64,000 nt of DNA from Rickettsia endosymbiont of Ceutorhynchus obstrictus (lineage in GTDB: Bacteria > Pseudomonadota > Alphaproteobacteria > Rickettsiales > Rickettsiaceae). Shown here piece after piece: positions 1 to 7,982 of this stretch. The DNA lies in assembly GCF_964026565.1 (NCBI RefSeq), contig NZ_OZ032162.1:1054001-1118000 (forward strand), in the 5' to 3' direction. The notes beneath the pieces were generated by a model. The model saw only the letters and a list, made by a program, of their open reading frames with translations. It was not told where the DNA came from and did not search any database. The position numbers and the translations under genes are program-made. Each line of letters starts with the position of its first letter. Position 1 is the first letter of the stretch.

Positions 1-27
1 GTTATTAATATTTTGCTCTTCGGCCAT
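1..27 (-). CDS. virB10: VirB10 (RvhB10) of the type IV secretion system, N-terminal start only
   Basis: Only the first nine codons are inside the window, reading MAEEQNINN on the minus strand. The call rests on position: in rickettsiae the gene after the second virB8-virB9 pair is virB10, the inner-to-outer membrane scaffold of the T4SS core. The residues are too few to identify it by sequence. A repeat-filled gap of about 315 bp separates it from the virB9 gene upstream, so it may not be cotranscribed as tightly as usual. Confidence 0.6.
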
Positions 28-97
28 AATTAAATTTGTGTTATTATATTAATTTTAAATGCTTTTAAGGTATACTACTCGATTAACTTGAAAAGCT

Positions 98-334
98 GTC
101 ATTCCGTGGCTTGACCGGACTTGTTGCATGGCTCGAATTTTCGATGTCATTCCCGCGTAGGCGGGAATCCAGAAAAATTATAGTCATCCTGAATTTATTT
201 CAGGATCTTTGTGTAATAGATGCTGAAACAAGTTCAGCATGACAAGAATGGATTCCCGCCTTTAGCTAGAATGACACCCTTTTTACGGCAATTTCTTATC
301 CATGCAACAACGCCGATGCCTCCTCGCAATGACG
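98..334. repeat. Composite palindromic repeat (families A, C and D) between virB9 copy 2 and virB10
   Basis: A family C arm (CCGTGGCTTGACC, about 101-115) is followed by a family A element. The A element runs from GTTGCATGGCTCGAA near 123, through CCCGC/GCGGG arms and the two inner palindromes ending in TTCAGGAT and TTCAGCAT, to CCATGCAACAACGCC near 314. A family D arm (CCTCCTCGCAATGACG) closes it at 334. It has no coding capacity of its own. Confidence 0.85.
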
Positions 335-342
335 CTTTACTC

Positions 343-804
343 TCAAAAATCACTAGACCTTTTCTTAGGATAATAAAATCTAATTACATATACTAAGTCT
401 TTTTCGCGTCCTTCTTCGAGTTCCATAGACGCAATATCAAACTCATAAGTTCTTTTATTAGTTATTATAGTCATATTTGTTCTAATATCTTTTTCCAAGG
501 GTTTTATAAACAACCTATTAGCTAGCGGCGTTATTTTCCACGCGTAAGCATCCCCCAAAGTTATAGTTTGAATTTCTTCATTCTTGGCAAATTCTATATG
601 AGATTGAAAACCGAAATGTAAAACTAATAAATAAACCTCATTGGGATTATATATATAAGTTTTTATTCTATTATCGGTAGTTATAGATAAATCATCGATA
701 TAATTATCATTATATGATCTAGCCGGTCCTAAAGAACACTCAGCCTTTATCGTGAAGCTACTTAATAATACTATAATTAAAAAACAAAATTTAGCTATTG
801 TCAT
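343..804 (-). CDS. virB9: VirB9-like protein, short copy lacking the C-terminal domain (RvhB9-2)
   Basis: This is the second, short VirB9 paralogue of the rickettsial T4SS, 153 residues against 249 in the full copy at 2906-3655. It has a signal peptide (about residues 1-21) and an N-terminal domain collinear with the full copy: shared patterns include YNPNEVY/YNPDDVF, ARDEEI/AKNEEI and the RLFIKPLE / RIFIKPME stretch. It stops after that domain. The C-terminal domain, which in VirB9 binds VirB7 and enters the outer-membrane ring, is absent. It overlaps the virB8 gene upstream by 14 bp, so the two are translationally coupled. A truncated B9 copy is known in the rickettsial system, so this is probably a retained form and not recent decay. 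Confidence 0.88.
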   Translation of the reverse strand: MTIAKFCFLIIVLLSSFTIKAECSLGPARSYNDNYIDDLSITTDNRIKTYIYNPNEVYLLVLHFGFQSHIEFAKNEEIQTITLGDAYAWKITPLANRLFIKPLEKDIRTNMTIITNKRTYEFDIASMELEEGREKDLVYVIRFYYPKKRSSDF

Positions 805-1549
805 CGTCTACCCTATATCCGCTTACTTGAAAACCCACCGGATTTATATCAAGCTCTACGTCTGTTAATTCCATCGGTACATAAGCAAAACTTATCACCG
901 ATATTTTGTTAAAAATTCGCTGGTCTCCTGATGTTTCACTTATAGAGAACCTTACTATATATTTATCTTGAGCTAATTTTGACCATGATTTTATCGTTAA
1001 AAAAGTAGTGTTATCCTGGGCATATTTTAAGGTAGGATCATTATCTTTGTTTTTTATAAACCCTAGATAATTATAGTAAACACTGCTTGTGGAAAATAAT
1101 CGAACGGTAGTACGAGCGATAGTTGTAAAATCTACGGGATTATAAGTTTCTCTTGCTACAAGATATTTTTTTATAAAATATCTTGTAAGAGAATCATCGG
1201 CAGCAAGTAGCGTTGAAGAAGCAGGACTCACTATTGCCGCCCTTCCCGTATTATCATCAAGCTGAATTACAAACGGATAAAATTGTTTGGAATTTACTAC
1301 AAAAGCAATTACCAAAGTAGCTATAACCATAAAGCTTGTAAGAATTATTAACAATATCATTAATAAATTACGCTGAACGATTATTTTATCTGATCGTTCT
1401 TCATACCAATTTTGAGTAGCTTTTAATGCGTTAAGCGGTTTGTCGCTTACTTGATTTTGCTGTAAGCTCTCTTCGGTTTGCAGTTGCCCATTTTCTAGCT
1501 TATTAGCACTTGATTTTAAGAAGCTAAATATATCACTTATTTTGAACAT
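791..1549 (-). CDS. virB8: VirB8, inner-membrane T4SS assembly factor (RvhB8, second copy)
   Basis: A 252-residue bitopic protein with a cytoplasmic N-terminus of about 60 residues, one membrane segment at about 62-86 and a periplasmic domain from about 90 to the end. The periplasmic part has the family's pattern: FVIQLDDNTG after the membrane, YFIKKYLVARETYNP, and the closing NPVGFQVSGYRVDDD. VirB8 nucleates assembly of the T4SS core with VirB9 and VirB10. It lies between virB7 and the short virB9, overlapping the latter. It differs clearly in sequence from the other copy at 2206-2904, so the two are old duplicates. Confidence 0.93.
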   Translation of the reverse strand: MFKISDIFSFLKSSANKLENGQLQTEESLQQNQVSDKPLNALKATQNWYEERSDKIIVQRNLLMILLIILTSFMVIATLVIAFVVNSKQFYPFVIQLDDNTGRAAIVSPASSTLLAADDSLTRYFIKKYLVARETYNPVDFTTIARTTVRLFSTSSVYYNYLGFIKNKDNDPTLKYAQDNTTFLTIKSWSKLAQDKYIVRFSISETSGDQRIFNKISVISFAYVPMELTDVELDINPVGFQVSGYRVDDDNS

Positions 1550-1684
1550 TATATATTATCACATTATGAATGGTTATTTACATAAATAAGTATTACATTG
1601 TAATTTATTAAAATAATAAGCATTAATTTTTTAATTTTACAAAGAAAAACCGATATTTAATTTAAAAAAAATAATCTTTAATTA

Positions 1685-1867
1685 TTACGCTATATCAACT
1701 ACTGAATTAACCGGTCTACGAACACACGGATTTATGGGCGCACTAAATAAGTCATTTGATTCAGCCGATACGCAAGGGCTTTTTATTTCATAAGGAGCCG
1801 AAGGCGTACATGATAACAACTGCAAAAGTATAACCAATGATATTGAAAGTTTTAATAATCTTAACAT
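1685..1867 (-). CDS. virB7: VirB7-like outer-membrane lipoprotein (RvhB7)
   Basis: A 60-residue lipoprotein. It has an N-terminal hydrophobic signal (about 5-19) ending in the lipobox LLSC, so Cys20 would be lipidated, followed by a short Pro/Cys-rich tail containing CVRRPVNSVVDIA. VirB7 is the small lipoprotein that pairs with VirB9 at the outer membrane. The near-terminal PVN motif and the place between the divergent virB8 genes support the call. It is short and carries little sequence signal, so the identification depends partly on context. Confidence 0.82.
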   Translation of the reverse strand: MLRLLKLSISLVILLQLLSCTPSAPYEIKSPCVSAESNDLFSAPINPCVRRPVNSVVDIA

Positions 1868-2205
1868 TATTAATTATATTATAAAATTTCTTGTTCTGCT
1901 TTAAATTAACTTAGTATAAAATACTTCTCAAGCATTTTTTATAAAAAATTTACTTTTACGTGAAAATAAATTAATAAAGCTTGTAAAGTTTCTAATTACT
2001 ATAGTCTATAATAAACAACAGTTATTATAAATTTAAATTTACAAATTAGTTTTTTTAGTTCAAACTTATATTATGCACCTGACATAGTAGCAACAAAATA
2101 AACTTATTTATTAGTTTAAATAACCAAGCATGTTAATAAATAATAATTATATTTAAATAAATATGCTAGACTTTAGCAAATTAAACGAATAGCTATTAAA
2201 TAACT
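1868..2205. other. Divergent promoter region of the two virB blocks
   Basis: 338 bp of AT-rich DNA between the divergent virB7 and virB8 genes, with no repeat elements. It must hold the promoters for both T4SS blocks. I cannot single out a convincing -35/-10 pair or an operator, because TA-rich matches are everywhere. Confidence 0.5.
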
Positions 2206-2904
2206 ATGGATCCAATACTTAGCTCCGTACAAGAATATATTAAATCGGGAGAATATTTTGCCGATGCAAAAAAATGGTATAATTTTAAATATGTAACTCC
2301 CTTAAGTCAGAGGTCTTTATTACTTTTAACTTGTACTGTTTTCTTGATATTACTTCTAACAATTTGTGTAAGTATTAACGCCTTATTACCGATAAAGCAA
2401 AAAGTAAGCTATGCCATACAATCAAAAACGGAAAAGCATACAACGATAACGAATACAAGCCAAACTACGCAACATGATCCTTATACTTCCCTTGTTAATA
2501 TTATGATTAAAAATTATTTATCAAGACGGGAAACGTATAATTATAATATGATAAAAGAACAGTTTACTTTTATTCAAAATACTTCAACTCGAATAGTTTA
2601 CACGCAATTTGTTAACTTTATGAATATCGATAACCCTTTATCACCGGTTATGAGATATCAAAAATTATTTAGACGTTCCGTGGTTATATCATCAATTACC
2701 AATATTAATGATAATGAAGTAACCGTTATTTTTGAATCATTAGCAAAAAATACTGCCGGTGAAATTTTAGAAAATATGGTATGGGAGGCAACAATAGGTT
2801 TTATAATGGACTCAATTAGTTTAGATTTAGCTCCGGGGTCACCATATAATTTTACCGTTACCAGCTATAAATTAAAATTATTAAAAGATAAAAATAAGAA
2901 ATAA
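2206..2904 (+). CDS. virB8: VirB8, inner-membrane T4SS assembly factor (RvhB8, first copy)
   Basis: A 232-residue VirB8 homologue with a cytoplasmic N-terminus (1-38), a membrane segment at about 40-63 and a periplasmic domain with the family pattern MIKNYLSRRETYNYN and a closing APGSPYNFTVTSYKLK. The region after the membrane segment (about 70-92) is low-complexity and Thr/Gln-rich, unlike the other copy. It is transcribed away from virB7 and ends 1 bp before the full virB9, giving a two-gene operon of interacting partners. Confidence 0.92.
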   Translation: MDPILSSVQEYIKSGEYFADAKKWYNFKYVTPLSQRSLLLLTCTVFLILLLTICVSINALLPIKQKVSYAIQSKTEKHTTITNTSQTTQHDPYTSLVNIMIKNYLSRRETYNYNMIKEQFTFIQNTSTRIVYTQFVNFMNIDNPLSPVMRYQKLFRRSVVISSITNINDNEVTVIFESLAKNTAGEILENMVWEATIGFIMDSISLDLAPGSPYNFTVTSYKLKLLKDKNKK

Positions 2905-2905
2905 T

Positions 2906-3655
2906 ATGAAGCAATTATTGATATTTTGTATATTAATATTCTTTACGCTAAATGTATTTGCCGTTAGAGAATCAAGACCGTTAGGCACTGATCCACGCAT
3001 AAGGATTATGGTTTATAATCCTGACGATGTTTTTAAGTTTACCGGCTATTACGGCTATCAAGCAAGTATAGAACTTGCAAGAGATGAAGAAATCGTCAGT
3101 ATTTCTATGGGTGATACTACTTCTTGGCAGATTGTGCCGGCAGGACATCGAATTTTTATAAAGCCTATGGAGCAAGACGCTACCACTAATATGACGCTTA
3201 TTACTAATAAGCGCACTTACTTTTTTGAATTATATGCAGCGGAAACTCTTGATATGAGAGACCCGGAAATGGTTTTTAACGTAAGATTCATCTATCCCGA
3301 TGACGAAACGGATAGTAGCGGTCATATGCAAACTTATACGGCATCTTCGGCTAGTCCTGATTTAGCTCACCCCGAAAAATATAACTTTAATTACTCTGTT
3401 AGCGGTAACGAAGAAATCGCTCCTATCAAAATTTTTGATGACGGAGAATTTACATATCTACAATTTAGGGATAAAAACGCCGAAATACCGGCTATTTTTG
3501 CAGTTGACGAAGCCTTAAGAGAGTCTATGGTAAATTATCGCTTAGCACAGGACAACCCTAACATGATCATTATCGAACAGGTTTTTCCAAAATTATCGAT
3601 ACGCAAGGGTAAAAAAGTCACATGTGTATTTAACGACTCCTTTAAGGCTTATTAA
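2906..3655 (+). CDS. virB9: VirB9, full-length outer-membrane core subunit (RvhB9-1)
   Basis: A full-length 249-residue VirB9. It has a signal peptide (1-19), an N-terminal domain (about 20-130) and a linker around the Thr/Ser-rich stretch 140-160. The C-terminal domain contains KIFDDGEFTYLQF and AIFAVDEAL, patterns conserved in VirB9/TrbG/CagX proteins. The C-terminal domain forms the outer-membrane ring with VirB7 and VirB10. Because the other copy (343-804) lacks it, this is the copy that can complete a standard core complex. It starts 1 bp after the virB8 stop. Confidence 0.94.
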   Translation: MKQLLIFCILIFFTLNVFAVRESRPLGTDPRIRIMVYNPDDVFKFTGYYGYQASIELARDEEIVSISMGDTTSWQIVPAGHRIFIKPMEQDATTNMTLITNKRTYFFELYAAETLDMRDPEMVFNVRFIYPDDETDSSGHMQTYTASSASPDLAHPEKYNFNYSVSGNEEIAPIKIFDDGEFTYLQFRDKNAEIPAIFAVDEALRESMVNYRLAQDNPNMIIIEQVFPKLSIRKGKKVTCVFNDSFKAY

Positions 3656-3683
3656 AAGAATCGTTCATTGCAAGGAGCCGTAG

Positions 3684-3873
3684 GCGTTGTTGCATGGCTC
3701 GAATTTTCGATGTCATTCTAGCTAAAAGCGGGAATCCATTTTATATGTCATCCTGAATTTATTTCAGGATATCTTTTAATAGATGCTGAAACAAGTTCAG
3801 CATGACATAAGCAAGACTGGATTCCCGCTTTTAGCTAGAATGGCATAGAACAGGCTTTAACTTATAACAACGC
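3684..3873. repeat. Family A palindromic element inside a family D palindrome
   Basis: Ends are GCGTTGTTGCATGGCTCGAA and a decayed ATAACAACGCC. Inside are paired CTAGCTAAAAGCGGG arms and two inner palindromes (TCCTGAATTT...AGGA and GCTGAAACAAGTTCAGC). The flanks TCATTGCAAGGAG and CTTGCAATGA are the two halves of a family D palindrome, so A entered D. Confidence 0.85.
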
Positions 3874-3898
3874 CCGCTTGCAATGATGATGTAACTTT

Positions 3899-4240
3899 AT
3901 GCACCTTTCAATCTATTTTTTCGCATTAATAATTTTAACATGCGGATTATTTATAATGCTTACCGGTCATAATTATATTCATAAAATTATAGGGCTTGGG
4001 GTTTTTCAAAGTTCCGTATTGATTTTTTACTTAGCTCTCGGCAAAATTAACGGCGGCGGAGTCCCTATTCAGCAAGAAGGAATAACCGCTTATTCTAGTC
4101 CACTGCCTCATGTATTAATGCTCACCGCTATCGTCGTCGGATTCGCTACTTTATCGGTAGGGCTTAGTTTAATATATCAAATCTTCAAACAATTCGGTAC
4201 TATATCGGAAGATGAAATTAATTTTAACGATAATATTTAG
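3899..4240 (+). CDS. mnhC: MnhC/MrpC-like subunit of a cation/proton antiporter
   Basis: A 113-residue protein with three membrane segments (about 5-21, 27-48 and 72-96), related to MrpC/MnhC and to NuoK of complex I. The central GLGVFQSSVLIFYLALGKINGG and the GG-PLPHVLMLTAIVVG region are typical of MrpC. It is the first gene of the cluster and ends 11 bp before an MnhD-like gene. Mrp complexes exchange Na+ for H+. No MnhA, B, E, F or G gene is present in the window, so either the complex is reduced or its other genes lie elsewhere. Confidence 0.88.
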   Translation: MHLSIYFFALIILTCGLFIMLTGHNYIHKIIGLGVFQSSVLIFYLALGKINGGGVPIQQEGITAYSSPLPHVLMLTAIVVGFATLSVGLSLIYQIFKQFGTISEDEINFNDNI

Positions 4241-4251
4241 TTTAAAGAAGA

Positions 4252-5601
4252 ATGATTTTAATAACACAATTCCCGTCTTTACAAATATTATTACCGCTCG
4301 CAGGCGCTTTACTAATAATATTTACTTATCAACATATTTTAATCGCTAGGCTAATTGCCGTTAACTGTATTCTTGCAAATCTTATACTTAGTATTTACGG
4401 CTTTATTACTATGGACGGACAACTAATATCCTATACTTTTGGGGGATGGGCTTCCTTCGTCGGTATTGAATATCAATTAAATCATTTCAATCAATCTATT
4501 ATTATCTACCTTAATCTTGTTCTATTATTTTTTTTAGTTTTTTGCCGCAATCTTATTGAAGATACGGTTACAAAATTCATTAACGATAAAAGAAAATCTC
4601 TATTTTACTCGGTATTATTATTTGCTCATACGGGGTATTTAGGGATGGTTAGTACTAACGATTTTTTTAATCTCTATGTATTTATTGAAATTTCATCGCT
4701 TAGCAGCTACGTTTTAATGGCTCAAGGTAATAACCTCAAATCTTTAGTGGGAGCTTTTGATTATTTAATAATGGGTAGTATCGGCGCAACCTTTATATTA
4801 ATAGGCATTGGATTTTTACTTAGCTTTACCGGCAGCCTTAATATGCTAGACGTAGCAACCCGTATTCAAGAATATTATAATTCTCGGATAGTAATAGCTG
4901 CTATCGGTTTCTTTTTAATCGGGGTCATTCTTAAAACCGCTTTTTTCCCTATGCATTTCTGGATGGTAAGAGCTTATACGGCTACTGCTTCGGTTATTCT
5001 AATCTACTTGGCAGGTATCTCTACCGTAATAGGTATTTACATAATATTTAAATTTAGCCGCCTTACGTTAAATTACGATGAAATAGCTGTAGCTATAACA
5101 AATTTTATAAGACCGATAGCTTTATTTACTATTATTATAGCCCCATATTTTGCTTTTAAAGCGAAGGGCTTAAAAACTATTATAATTTACTCCGGGCTTA
5201 CGCAAATCGGTTATGCGTTCCTACTATTAATAACAAAAGAAGGGGAAACAATTTTACCGATTTTTTTAATAGCCGATAGCCTTAACAAAATGGCTTTATT
5301 TTTAATTACCGCCTATAATGAAACATATAGTAAGATTATTCATGGCAAAATATCTTGGCGTATTTTAGTAATAATTAGCATAATTTGTAGTGCCGGATTA
5401 CCCATAAGCCCATTATTTATAATTAAAATCAATATTTTTGATTTACTAATTAGACAAAATTTATGGCTAGATTTTATCGTAATCTTAATAAGCTCGGTAG
5501 GATCGCTCTTTTATCATTATAAAATAGTTAAGATATTATTTTGGGAGCGGAGTAATGACATTAATTTAATAAAAAACTCGTCATTGCGAGGAGGTGCATA
5601 G
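4252..5601 (+). CDS. mnhD: MnhD/MrpD-like antiporter subunit (first of three), C-terminus ends in a repeat
   Basis: A 449-residue polytopic protein of the MrpD/NuoL/NuoM/NuoN family. It has the YVFIEISSLSSYVLM helix carrying the conserved glutamate (about 143), then FFPMHFWMVRAYTATASVILIYLAG, which matches the PxHxWLPxAxxxAPxxVS helix but lacks the usual following lysine. Its last codons, NSSLRGGA and stop, come from a family D repeat. The protein is about 40-50 residues shorter than typical MrpD, so the repeat may have trimmed its last helix. It is spaced 11 bp from mnhC and probably cotranscribed. Confidence 0.85.
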   Translation: MILITQFPSLQILLPLAGALLIIFTYQHILIARLIAVNCILANLILSIYGFITMDGQLISYTFGGWASFVGIEYQLNHFNQSIIIYLNLVLLFFLVFCRNLIEDTVTKFINDKRKSLFYSVLLFAHTGYLGMVSTNDFFNLYVFIEISSLSSYVLMAQGNNLKSLVGAFDYLIMGSIGATFILIGIGFLLSFTGSLNMLDVATRIQEYYNSRIVIAAIGFFLIGVILKTAFFPMHFWMVRAYTATASVILIYLAGISTVIGIYIIFKFSRLTLNYDEIAVAITNFIRPIALFTIIIAPYFAFKAKGLKTIIIYSGLTQIGYAFLLLITKEGETILPIFLIADSLNKMALFLITAYNETYSKIIHGKISWRILVIISIICSAGLPISPLFIIKINIFDLLIRQNLWLDFIVILISSVGSLFYHYKIVKILFWERSNDINLIKNSSLRGGA

Positions 5602-5753
5602 CACCGACGTGGCAATCTAGGAAAAAATAGCAAAAAATACTATGAAAACTATTATTTTTTCTAGATTGCCGCGTCGCTACGCTCCTCGCAATGACGAGTT
5701 TTGTAATGATTTTGAGCCATGCAACAAGGCTTTCGCTCGCTCGCAATGACGTT
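5579..5753. repeat. Family D palindromic element with internal hairpin
   Basis: TCATTGCGAGGAGG at 5579 and CTCCTCGCAATGACG near 5697 are inverted. Between them lie GACGTGGCAATCTAG and CTAGATTGCCGCGTC arms around an A/T-rich loop. It continues into GAGCCATGCAACAAGGC and a second CTCGCAATGACG. It supplies the stop codon of the upstream antiporter gene. Confidence 0.85.
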
Positions 5754-5780
5754 GAGATTAAAACCATATTAAATACAACC

Positions 5781-7247
5781 ATGATTGAATTATTTGCCGT
5801 ACCTAACCTTTTGATATTCTCGACATTACTGGTAGGTATATTAAATTTAACTATTCCTTTTGTCACCAAGGAAGATAGCTTTATCCGTAATTTCCTACTA
5901 ATTGCGGTTAGTATTTTTTTCTTCGGTAATATTTTAATTATTGATTGGTTATTTTTAAAAGGCATAAGAACAAATATTACCTTTAACATCTCAGGCAATT
6001 ATTCTATAGGCTTATATCTTGAGCCTCTCGGTCTTATTTTTTTGAGCCTGCTCGGATTTTTATGGATTTGCGCATTACTTTACACACCCAAATATTTAGC
6101 AATTAATAATATTGAAAATTCCGATAGGTTTTTATTTTTCTTTAACTTAAGCATTCTTGCCGGTGTTTTTATTGCGCTGTCAGCTAATCTTTTTACGATG
6201 TTTATTTTTTATGAAATTCTAACTTTATCTACTGCTTTTCTTATCGGTCATTCCGGCGGAAATAACGTTATGACCGGACTATATAAATACTTAAAAATTC
6301 TGATGATTTCAGCGATGCTATTATTCTTACCTGCCATAATAATTATTTACGTTAAAACCGGCAGCGGAGATTTTACTAGCGGCGGCTTTATGGATAATTA
6401 TTTTTCTAAAAATCAATCTATTATTTTGCTGCTAATGTTTATTTTCGGCATAGCTAAAGCAGCTTTATACCCTGTGCATTCATGGTTACCGGCGGCTATG
6501 GTTGCCCATTATCCGGTAAGTAGTTTGCTCCATGCCGTGGTGGTCGTCAAAACCGGTCTGTTCTGCATTTACAAAATTTTAATATATATCTTCGGCTTAA
6601 CATATTTACAATCAATATTTGAACCTTTTAACTGGCTGATCTTTCTCCCGATAATAACCATATTTTATAGCTCATTCAAAGCTCTTCAAACTGATAATAT
6701 CAAGAAAATTCTTGCCTACTCAACCATGAATCAATTAGGATTAGCGTTGCTTAGTGCCTTTATGCTAACCCCGAAAGCGTTAGGTGCTGCAACAATGCAT
6801 CTTGTTTCTCATTCATTTACCAAAATTTGCTTATTTTATAGTATGGGAAGTATTTATAGTTTGAAAAAGACTAATCAAATACAAGATTTAGTCGGAGTAA
6901 GCAAGGAACTACCGATGATAGCTTTTATCATATTTATTGCCTCGCTATCATTAATAGGAATACCGATTTTTAGCGGCTTTATTAGTAAATTTTCAATTAT
7001 ACTTGCCGCTGCCGAACAAAATCAAATTCTAGTAATGGCGGTTATAATAATTAGTAGTATATTCTCGGCTCTTTATCTTATAAAAATACTGAGTTTTATC
7101 TATAAATCCCCGTCCGAAGAGCAACCGGAAATAACAAAAAAACTACCCTACCCTATGCAAATCAGTCTAGTTATATGTTCGTTAGCTATAATATTATTTT
7201 ATTTTATCCAAATTTTAATTAAAGAATTTCTAGTATATATTGTATAA
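5781..7247 (+). CDS. MnhD/NuoL-like antiporter subunit (second of three)
   Basis: 488 residues and about 13-14 membrane helices. It carries the family's key sites: MFIFYEILTLSTAFLIGH (conserved Glu), then AKAALYPVHSWLPAAMVAHYP followed by SSLLHAVVVVKTG (conserved Lys), and a later STMNQLGLALL with SHSFTKICLF. This makes it the most canonical proton-pumping subunit of the three. I chose the ATG at 5781 because the open frame upstream to 5691 only translates a palindromic repeat. The distance of about 180 bp from the previous gene is repeat DNA. Confidence 0.88.
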   Translation: MIELFAVPNLLIFSTLLVGILNLTIPFVTKEDSFIRNFLLIAVSIFFFGNILIIDWLFLKGIRTNITFNISGNYSIGLYLEPLGLIFLSLLGFLWICALLYTPKYLAINNIENSDRFLFFFNLSILAGVFIALSANLFTMFIFYEILTLSTAFLIGHSGGNNVMTGLYKYLKILMISAMLLFLPAIIIIYVKTGSGDFTSGGFMDNYFSKNQSIILLLMFIFGIAKAALYPVHSWLPAAMVAHYPVSSLLHAVVVVKTGLFCIYKILIYIFGLTYLQSIFEPFNWLIFLPIITIFYSSFKALQTDNIKKILAYSTMNQLGLALLSAFMLTPKALGAATMHLVSHSFTKICLFYSMGSIYSLKKTNQIQDLVGVSKELPMIAFIIFIASLSLIGIPIFSGFISKFSIILAAAEQNQILVMAVIIISSIFSALYLIKILSFIYKSPSEEQPEITKKLPYPMQISLVICSLAIILFYFIQILIKEFLVYIV

Positions 7248-7260
7248 CTATTGCGTGTAA

Positions 7261-7273
7261 TCAGATTATCTGA
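7261..7273. promoter_or_regulatory. Candidate operator of the VapBC-type pair
   Basis: TCAGATTATCTGA is a perfect 6-1-6 palindrome 35 bp before the antitoxin start, next to an AT-rich TATTATATGAT stretch. Antitoxins of this type repress their own promoter by binding such palindromes. The assignment rests on position and symmetry only. Confidence 0.4.
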
Positions 7274-7307
7274 TAATATTATTATATGATTTTTATGGAG
7301 AAACAAT

Positions 7308-7586
7308 ATGGCACAAATTATTAGAGCAACAGAAGTAGTACGCTCTTTTTCAGATATTATGAACAGGGTTTATTATAAAGGAGAAAGTTTTGATATTCAA
7401 AAAGGACATAATATAGTAGCAAGAATAACTCCAATTCATCCTAAATCCAGTAAAACTACAAAAAATTTACATGAATTCTTTGAAAATGCTCCTAAGCTTG
7501 ATCCCGATGATGCAGAGCAATTTATAAAAGATATTTATGAAGCACGACAAAAATATGACTTTAAAAAGGATAACAAATGGGATTAA
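7308..7586 (+). CDS. Phd/YefM-type antitoxin (VapB role)
   Basis: A 92-residue antitoxin. The N-terminal half has the Phd/YefM fold signature (EVVRSFSDIMNRVYYKGESFDIQKGHNIVARITP), which binds DNA. The C-terminal half is an acidic, toxin-binding tail. A good ribosome site, GGAG, sits 10 bp before the ATG. It overlaps the PIN toxin gene by 10 bp, the usual antitoxin-first arrangement. The pair lies between two antiporter genes of the same strand, so it was probably inserted there. Any mRNA of the antiporter cluster would have to pass through it. Confidence 0.88.
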   Translation: MAQIIRATEVVRSFSDIMNRVYYKGESFDIQKGHNIVARITPIHPKSSKTTKNLHEFFENAPKLDPDDAEQFIKDIYEARQKYDFKKDNKWD

Positions 7587-7981
7587 TTATCGATACATCA
7601 ATAATTGTAGCTTTAGAAAAAGGTAAATTGAATCCTGAAGTATGGGGGGCGTATAAACAAGGATATATTAGCCCCGTTACACTAACAGAATTATTAATAG
7701 GTGTCGATAGAGCGGATAATGAAAATAGACGTATAAAACGTTTAGCTTTTATTGAGCATATATTAGCTTCACTTCTTATATTACCTTTTGGAGGAGAAGA
7801 AGCACGAATATATTCAAAAATTATCCATAATTTATATAAAGAAAGAATAACTCTTGATACTAATGACATGCTAATTGCTACGTCAGCAATAGCCAACAAC
7901 TACCCTATATTGACTCTAAATGTAAAAGATTTTAAAAGAATTCAGGGGCTTGAAGTGTTAACAGTCCCTTTGAAAGATTAA
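7577..7981 (+). CDS. vapC: VapC-type PIN-domain ribonuclease toxin
   Basis: A 134-residue PIN-domain protein. The four acidic positions of the active site are present: Asp6 in LIIDTSIIVALE, Glu in SPVTLTELLIG, Asp in LDTNDMLIATSAIANNYPILTLNVKDF, and the later Asp of NVKDF. VapC toxins cleave specific RNAs, often initiator tRNA, until inhibited by the antitoxin. The gene looks intact, with no frameshift. It ends 1 bp before the next antiporter gene, so it is packed tightly into the operon. Confidence 0.92.
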   Translation: MGLIIDTSIIVALEKGKLNPEVWGAYKQGYISPVTLTELLIGVDRADNENRRIKRLAFIEHILASLLILPFGGEEARIYSKIIHNLYKERITLDTNDMLIATSAIANNYPILTLNVKDFKRIQGLEVLTVPLKD

Positions 7982-7982
7982 A

